10,834 nt of DNA, taken from assembly GCA_003024985.2 (NCBI GenBank), contig PXIH01S0003765.1; one strand, written 5' to 3'. Under the pieces are notes generated by a model. It had not been told where the DNA came from and did no database searches. It was given only the letters and a program-made list of their open reading frames with translations. The stretch is from Euperipatoides rowelli. Lineage: Eukaryota > Onychophora > Udeonychophora > Euonychophora > Peripatopsidae. Position numbers and translations under genes: made by a program. Of the stretch, positions 6,801-10,834 are shown piece by piece (position 1 is the first letter of the stretch; each line of letters opens with the position of its first letter).

Positions 6801-6966
6801 TTTTGCATAATTCTTGTATACCGTGGAGCATAGTTATTCTCCTGTAGTCATCCACTCCCTTCGGATTCAAAATCTTTGGAATAGGGCATTGAATTGTTTG
6901 GATCCATGTGTCAAAAACTGAGGTTGTATGATGACAAAAACACACATGCAAGGACGTGACAAGCAA
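6781..6966 (-). pseudogene. Reverse transcriptase N-terminal fragment (non-LTR element)
   Basis: The piece reads DTWIQTIQCPIPKILNPKGV and then DDYRRITMLHGIQ. This is the conserved entry to non-LTR reverse transcriptases, in which a tryptophan-containing strand precedes the PIPK and DDYRRI motifs. About the first 14 residues (LVTSLHVCFCHHTT) do not look like RT and may lie outside the element, so the true edge may be nearer 6925. The frame ends after ELCKNVVPCD. A one-base shift near 6810..6815 would connect it to the next piece, where the sequence reads YAKMLFHVIDEIL. This is a frameshifted relic, not a working gene. Confidence 0.72.
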
Positions 6967-7551
6967 TTAAGTTGAACACTCGTTACTCAGCAGATTTAAC
7001 TACAAAGTTTTATACCTTGGTCGCGCGTGTAGCCTGTTAGGACAAGGTAAAAGAATAGATAATTTACTTTGAATATTTTTATTGAATTTTGACAACCTGA
7101 TATCTAATGGGATTTATTTAAGAGACACACACTATAACTCAACTTATATAATAAGGTTTACCTGATTGTCTTACGACAATATGACCCCTCTGGACTTGCA
7201 GGATCACTTCTTCTGTGAACAGGATCTAGAAAGCCTTAATCCTAAACATTTTTGTGATGAAAATATAATGTGGATGTGTATCAAGTAAATGGCGCAGAGA
7301 GGATATAATTTTCATATAAAACACTTGTTTTATTAAGTTTTTTTCTATACACGTTTAAATTTCTCAGAGGAACTGATGGTTAACTACTCCACGGTTCCTG
7401 GACAATACTTAATTGTTAGTATTATTTCAAATTAAATGTAACATTAAGCAGCTCTTGGCTTGCTTTATCATTATATATATATAGCCTTGTGGCTTAATAT
7501 TTTTCTCTAGGATTTATTTATATGCTTGGTATTATTGATCAGAACTGGATA

Positions 7552-7934
7552 ACCTGGGATACTTATATCAATCTATTGTAGGTAAGTTTCCTTTAAATCT
7601 ATTAAAAAGTTAGTAATGGACTATTATTTCATATGTCTCAACAAAAGAGGTGTCTCTATTTACCTGGGATTTTGGAAAGGAGATGTCATCGTTGGATTAA
7701 AAGTGTAAATATATTTAGGATAAAGAAGCACTTAACTTTAACTATTTTAATCAAATTTATCTGGTCTGCAATTCAGTTTGCTTTTAATGAGACCGTTGAT
7801 TTTAATGATATTTAAAAATCCAAAATTATTATAATATATTATTCAATATATGACATTTCCCTCTGTTATAAACAAATATGGTAAAAAACAAACATGGATG
7901 TCAATTATTAATTGTACATGATTAAACCTGGGAT
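7552..7934 (+). repeat. ACCTGGGAT repeated three times
   Basis: The nine-mer ACCTGGGAT occurs at 7552..7560, 7662..7670 and 7926..7934, spaced 110 and 264 bases apart. Flanking bases differ between copies, so this may be a dispersed motif or the remains of a decayed repeat. Confidence 0.6.
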
Positions 7935-8148
7935 ATTTAACAGAATGATTTGATAGTAGAAATTGGCATTAATTCTAAAAATTTATAATTTGAAATATTT
8001 GATATTTTAGCAAAAGTCCTTCTTCAGTTGTAGATTCAATTCCAACTGGGTTTCAATGTGAATTTAATGTTCTGGATGGAATAAAGTTATTGCAATATTA
8101 TTGTTCAATTTTTATATAAACTGAAGTATGATTAATTTATTGAAGTAG

Positions 8149-8192
8149 ATTGTAACATAGATTGAAATATATTGTAGCATAAATTGAAAGAT
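8149..8192 (+). repeat. Two-copy tandem repeat, 22-bp unit
   Basis: The units at 8149..8170 and 8171..8192 both read ATTGTA.CATA.ATTGAAA.AT and match at 19 of 22 positions with no gap between them. Confidence 0.85.
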
Positions 8193-8387
8193 GATGTACC
8201 TAGGATTTTTGTTGATGAATAAGGTTCAGTGATTGACTATTAAGTGGGTCGACAACATATTAATAGAATTATGGATAATCTTCTTAATGATTTGTAGATA
8301 GCTTAGTACTAGCTTTGTATATACAGTATATACTTATAAAATTTTGAAAGTTAATTTAGGTGAACAGCATTATGGATTAAATATTAA

Positions 8388-8403
8388 ATTAGAGTACTCT
8401 AAT
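8388..8403. repeat. Perfect 16-bp palindrome
   Basis: ATTAGAGTACTCTAAT is exactly self-complementary. It contains the TTAGAG/CTCTAA core also present in the hairpins at 1397, 3578 and 3630. It lies next to a donor-like sequence on the minus strand (8401..8408). Confidence 0.85.
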
Positions 8404-8408
8404 CATAC

Positions 8409-8494
8409 CTTGGTAGCTGTCTAGCTGTAGTGAGATGGCTTCTCTGATCCTGAGCGATGTCTTGCTGGATCCAATGGGTTTCCACTCTACTCTA
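8409..8494 (-). other. Exon-like segment with donor consensus, unrecognised
   Basis: On the minus strand this stretch is open for about 28 codons (RVETHWIQQDIAQDQRSHLT then TARQLPR) after a TAG. It ends at CTACCAAG followed by GTATGATT, a good donor. Composition is more balanced than the flanks. No family is recognised. It could be the end of a non-coding first exon starting below the TATA-like box at 8813..8820, or chance. Confidence 0.2.
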
Positions 8495-8812
8495 CTTATC
8501 TAAATTTATTTAAATGTTCAAGGCTGACTAACACTGGCTAATTCTTGTAGTCATCTAGGGCTTAATTAATTTGAAATTATTTAAACTATAACTGGGAACA
8601 TGGGCAGGAATTCTTGAAGAAGTAAAAAATTTTAAACAGGTTTATTAGCTAGTCAGCGCTGAACTCAGATACTCATCCAGCCTATAAGATGTAAAGAACA
8701 GGTCTAAGAGAGCACTGGGCCCAACACTAAACTAGTGGATCTGACTGGGTAACTGTAGTTACTATTACTGTTAGCTGTTGATTGACAGACCTCTCAAATT
8801 GTTGTGCTCTTG

Positions 8813-8820
8813 TTTTTATA
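8813..8820 (-). promoter_or_regulatory. TATA-box-like element
   Basis: The minus strand reads CAGTATAAAAACAAGAGC, a good TATA-box match in a locally GC-richer region. Downstream in the same direction are an AATAAA (8641..8646) about 170 bases away and a strong donor-like CCAAG|GTATGATT at 8409/8408. This order would suit a small non-coding transcript's first exon or an LTR-like module, but no coding exon confirms transcription. Confidence 0.25.
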
Positions 8821-8945
8821 CTGAATAGTCATTTACATAGAAGGCAATAATTTGCATTGCTTGTTGGTACTTATTGGGTGTACACTAATTGACTGTCTCA
8901 GCTGACCATCACATAGAATCAATAATTAATGGCCCCAAATGTCAC

Positions 8946-8982
8946 CCAGATTCCCGCTCTTTTCAGCATCAATGATCATCTC
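8946..8982 (-). other. Short SET-domain-like peptide, possible exon scrap
   Basis: The minus strand encodes EMIIDAEKSGNLG and then meets G|GTGAC. SET-domain lysine methyltransferases carry IDA...GN(L/I)(A/G)RFxNHSC at the cofactor-binding core, so seven positions of that signature are present, and the text stops where the arginine would follow. A stop lies four codons upstream, there is no good acceptor, and the matching NHSC half was not found. It may be a gene scrap or coincidence. Confidence 0.15.
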
Positions 8983-10834
8983 CTTTTTTAATTAATTGGT
9001 TTGTAGCATAATTTCTACAATTGCATATTAATGGGGTTGGTTATAAAGATGTATTTTAACGATTTCATAACTTTCTTGCTAATAGATTATCAGTTATTAC
9101 TAATTGCTGGTCTTGTCAGTGATTTAAATTTCAACGTTAGTTGTTTGCTTAATTATTTGAATATTTATTTTTGTTGGCATCATTATTCAGCATTAATTTT
9201 ATTTGGCAGCATTTCTTCATAATTCTTGTTGTTGGTTTTTATTTATAATTTGTCAGCATTGAAGGCTTCAACTCTTTAGCAGTAGAGAGCTCTTCTTCAT
9301 TTTAAGTTTCTTGATCAGCAGCATAAGTTGATTCAATAATTATTCTTTTCTTGTTGCTTAATATTGTAATAATTGGGGAGGCTAGTTTTTTTTCTCCAGA
9401 GGCTTATTTCATCCTTGGATTTAATGTAATTATTTCACTTTGTAATCAGGGCTCTTCTTTGCATAATTTGGAGGACTTGGTAAATTTATTTAATTCATAC
9501 ACAGATTGTTTATTATCGAATGGATTGTTTATTAAACCTTTTGCGATTAGTAATATTTTAAATCTTGTCTTCACAGGGTTTTTTTTTTTTTTAATTTGCT
9601 TTAATTGTAGTAAGACTCATTTCTGTATTGATGATTTCATGTTTGCTGTTCATAATAGGTTTTATTGCTGTACACATTATTTTTATATTTATTTCAAATG
9701 ATGTCAATAGTCAAACACCTATTTAAATTTTGAATATCTTTCTTTATTTAAGTCAATTCACTGAACATACCGTATTCAATTACTTTTGTGGGATTTCTTT
9801 TTTTTTATGGAAGCATCATGGCAAAAGTGACAACAGCTGTTATTAAATTTCCTGACATGCAAGTTAGTAGTGGAATAATTTTGTGCCCAATACAATACTT
9901 AAATTCATATACATACTATACACAATAAAACACTTTTAAAAACTAATCTTAATATATATTTTTTAACACTAATCTATGGAACACAACACTCTTAAAAATC
10001 TACACACTTAATACAACAGTGTGGACTAATTATAATGGCATATGCCTAGTATTTAAAAACTGAAAACAATTTCTACTTATTTATTTGGTTGAACTAATAT
10101 AATATGTTAGCATATATTGCTCTGTCAAAAACGAAAATCATTTACATAAGCCCTAAAGCAATGTTGTTAAAAAAAAATTAAAATTTCTTTGATTAAATAT
10201 TTGTTTGCATGCTGGGTAATTTTCAGGTCATTAATTTCTATCAGGGTTACAATTTTTATTAATTGGAATATTTTCATTCCATCAGCTGTTTACATAATAG
10301 TCAACATTTATCATTATTTTAATGTTTATTGCTATTCTTTTTATATTATTATCTTTATGTAATACAATCTTATTCTCTTTTATTGGAGATATTCAATTTA
10401 TTCTCTATTCTAATTATCTCATTTAATAATTTTTTTTTCTTCTTATGATTGTATTCAATAAATTTAACTTTGAAGTAATATTTTTAATGCCCTAAAGATA
10501 TTTGTCCGTCTTGATTTTTAGCTTAATTTGCTTGGGATCAATGTCGTCTCTTCTTCAGAGAAATCAGAGATTTTTATAGTTTTTCACAGCAAGAGTTGTT
10601 GGTCAACTTCCTTTTAACATTCATGACACTAAGGGGGTCTGTCGAGAGAACACGTGTTCCTAATTTCATTGGATAATTTCATTGCTCTTGACACATGTTA
10701 ATGCTGCCTTGTACAAGATAATGTACATATTAATTATAGGATAGCCATCTTGGTGTAATTTAAATATTTCTTAACCTTGGTTTTGGTTTTTACAAATTTC
10801 TTTTAATTGCAAATTTTTTTTTTTTTTTATTTAT
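8983..10834. other. T-rich non-coding segment with no recognised gene
   Basis: The plus strand is T-rich throughout, with T14 at 9579..9592 and T15 at 10814..10828. A 116-codon frame at 9351..9701 is rich in phenylalanine, leucine and isoleucine and shows no domain, so I treat it as a composition effect. Minus-strand GAAGAAGAG...GACAAAT segments near 9240..9290 and 10500..10555 resemble each other weakly. A minus-strand ACCAAGATGGCTATCC near 10745..10760 resembles a YY1 site. Confidence 0.45.

Larger units (their letters stand above)
5291..6966 (-). mobile_element. 5'-truncated non-LTR retrotransposon remnant, RTE-like
   Basis: On the minus strand this segment contains, in the correct order, broken pieces of one retrotransposon ORF. 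They are the N-terminal edge of a reverse transcriptase with PIPK...DDYRRITML, the RT palm, the post-palm YLG and HKPPW region, a C-terminal piece with GRPW, and then about 200 bases of 3' UTR. No endonuclease domain is seen upstream, so the copy is 5'-truncated, as is usual after aborted target-primed reverse transcription. There is no poly(A) tail, which fits RTE-type elements. The element is in the same orientation as CWC25 and probably sits in its intron. The low-coordinate edge abuts a tandem repeat array. Both edges are approximate, and I could not establish a target-site duplication. Clade assignment is by general resemblance only. Confidence 0.8.
6967..8387. other. Non-coding segment beyond the retrotransposon
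   Basis: I see no supported gene. A GC-richer patch at about 7160..7250 has a small hairpin, ATTGTC-TTAC-GACAAT (7165..7180). On the minus strand it resembles an exon between TTTAG and GTAAAC, but every frame across it contains a stop. A short (TA)n run lies near 7472..7482, and the ACCTGGGAT motif and 22-bp tandem pair are listed separately. A 60-codon frame at 7633..7815 has no recognisable features. Confidence 0.5.

Noticed and set aside
7161-7243. Exon-like patch on the minus strand between TTTAG and GTAAAC
   Set aside because: All three frames contain a stop across the interval, so it cannot be an internal coding exon.
8426-8914. Solo LTR bounded by TGTGATGG and a TCTCACTACA-like end on the minus strand
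   Set aside because: The termini pair only loosely, there is no matching short target duplication, and no primer-binding site follows.
9351-9701. 116-codon open frame on the plus strand
   Set aside because: Its residues are dominated by F, L, I, N and S, as expected from T-rich DNA. It includes a run of F from T14, shows no domain and has no start or splice context.
1-10834. tRNA, rRNA or CRISPR features
   Set aside because: No cloverleaf with both promoter boxes, no rRNA-like conserved sequence and no regularly spaced short direct repeats were seen.
6967-10834. N-terminal CWC25 exons
   Set aside because: I looked for the conserved tryptophan and tyrosine-rich N-terminal motifs (SWHP, DWMYQGP, EYLLGR) on the minus strand and found no candidate, so they probably lie beyond the window.

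Overview
This is an AT-rich, intron-dominated stretch of nuclear DNA from an animal, most likely an invertebrate. Evidence: GT-AG spliced coding exons, a decayed non-LTR retrotransposon, tandem and inverted repeats, long homopolymers, and no bacterial-style gene packing. Two TAGGCCTA palindromes and several TACTGTA/TACAGTA words recall aquatic invertebrate genomes, but that is only an impression.

The single host gene I can support runs on the minus strand. Two exons (4329..4398 and 2252..2641) join in frame across a 1,687-base intron. They encode the middle of a protein that matches CWC25, a pre-mRNA splicing factor acting at the first catalytic step of the spliceosome. The residues around the lysine-rich block (KKELLNNPIRLKQLQQL, then LKAKLDKKDKKK, then GYGLITK) follow the human protein as I remember it. 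I did not find the exons for its N-terminus or C-terminus, so nearly all the rest of the window is probably CWC25 intron, unless other transcripts are nested in it.

Layout: 1..2251 is a downstream intron or flank with small direct repeats, hairpins and a striking T44/G13/G13 homopolymer block. 2252..2641 is the long CWC25 exon. 2642..4328 is the intron between the two exons. It carries a SINE-like structured block ending in (TTA)n and a dense cluster of perfect or near-perfect inverted repeats. 4329..4398 is the short exon. 4399..5290 contains a diverged tandem array of about 165-170 bp period. About 5291..6966 is a 5'-truncated, frameshifted RTE-like non-LTR retrotransposon, on the same strand as the gene, with an unusual hairpin-bearing 3' UTR. 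6967..10834 has no gene I can support. It holds short repeats, a 16-bp palindrome, a promoter-like module, a short peptide resembling a SET-domain core, and T-rich low-complexity DNA.

The window does not show a coherent new multi-gene system. The most interesting points are the inverted-repeat cluster in the intron, recurring hairpins built on TTAGAG/CTCTAA, the conserved-looking hairpin in the retrotransposon 3' UTR, the tandem array abutting the retrotransposon, and the homopolymer block, which may be an assembly artefact.
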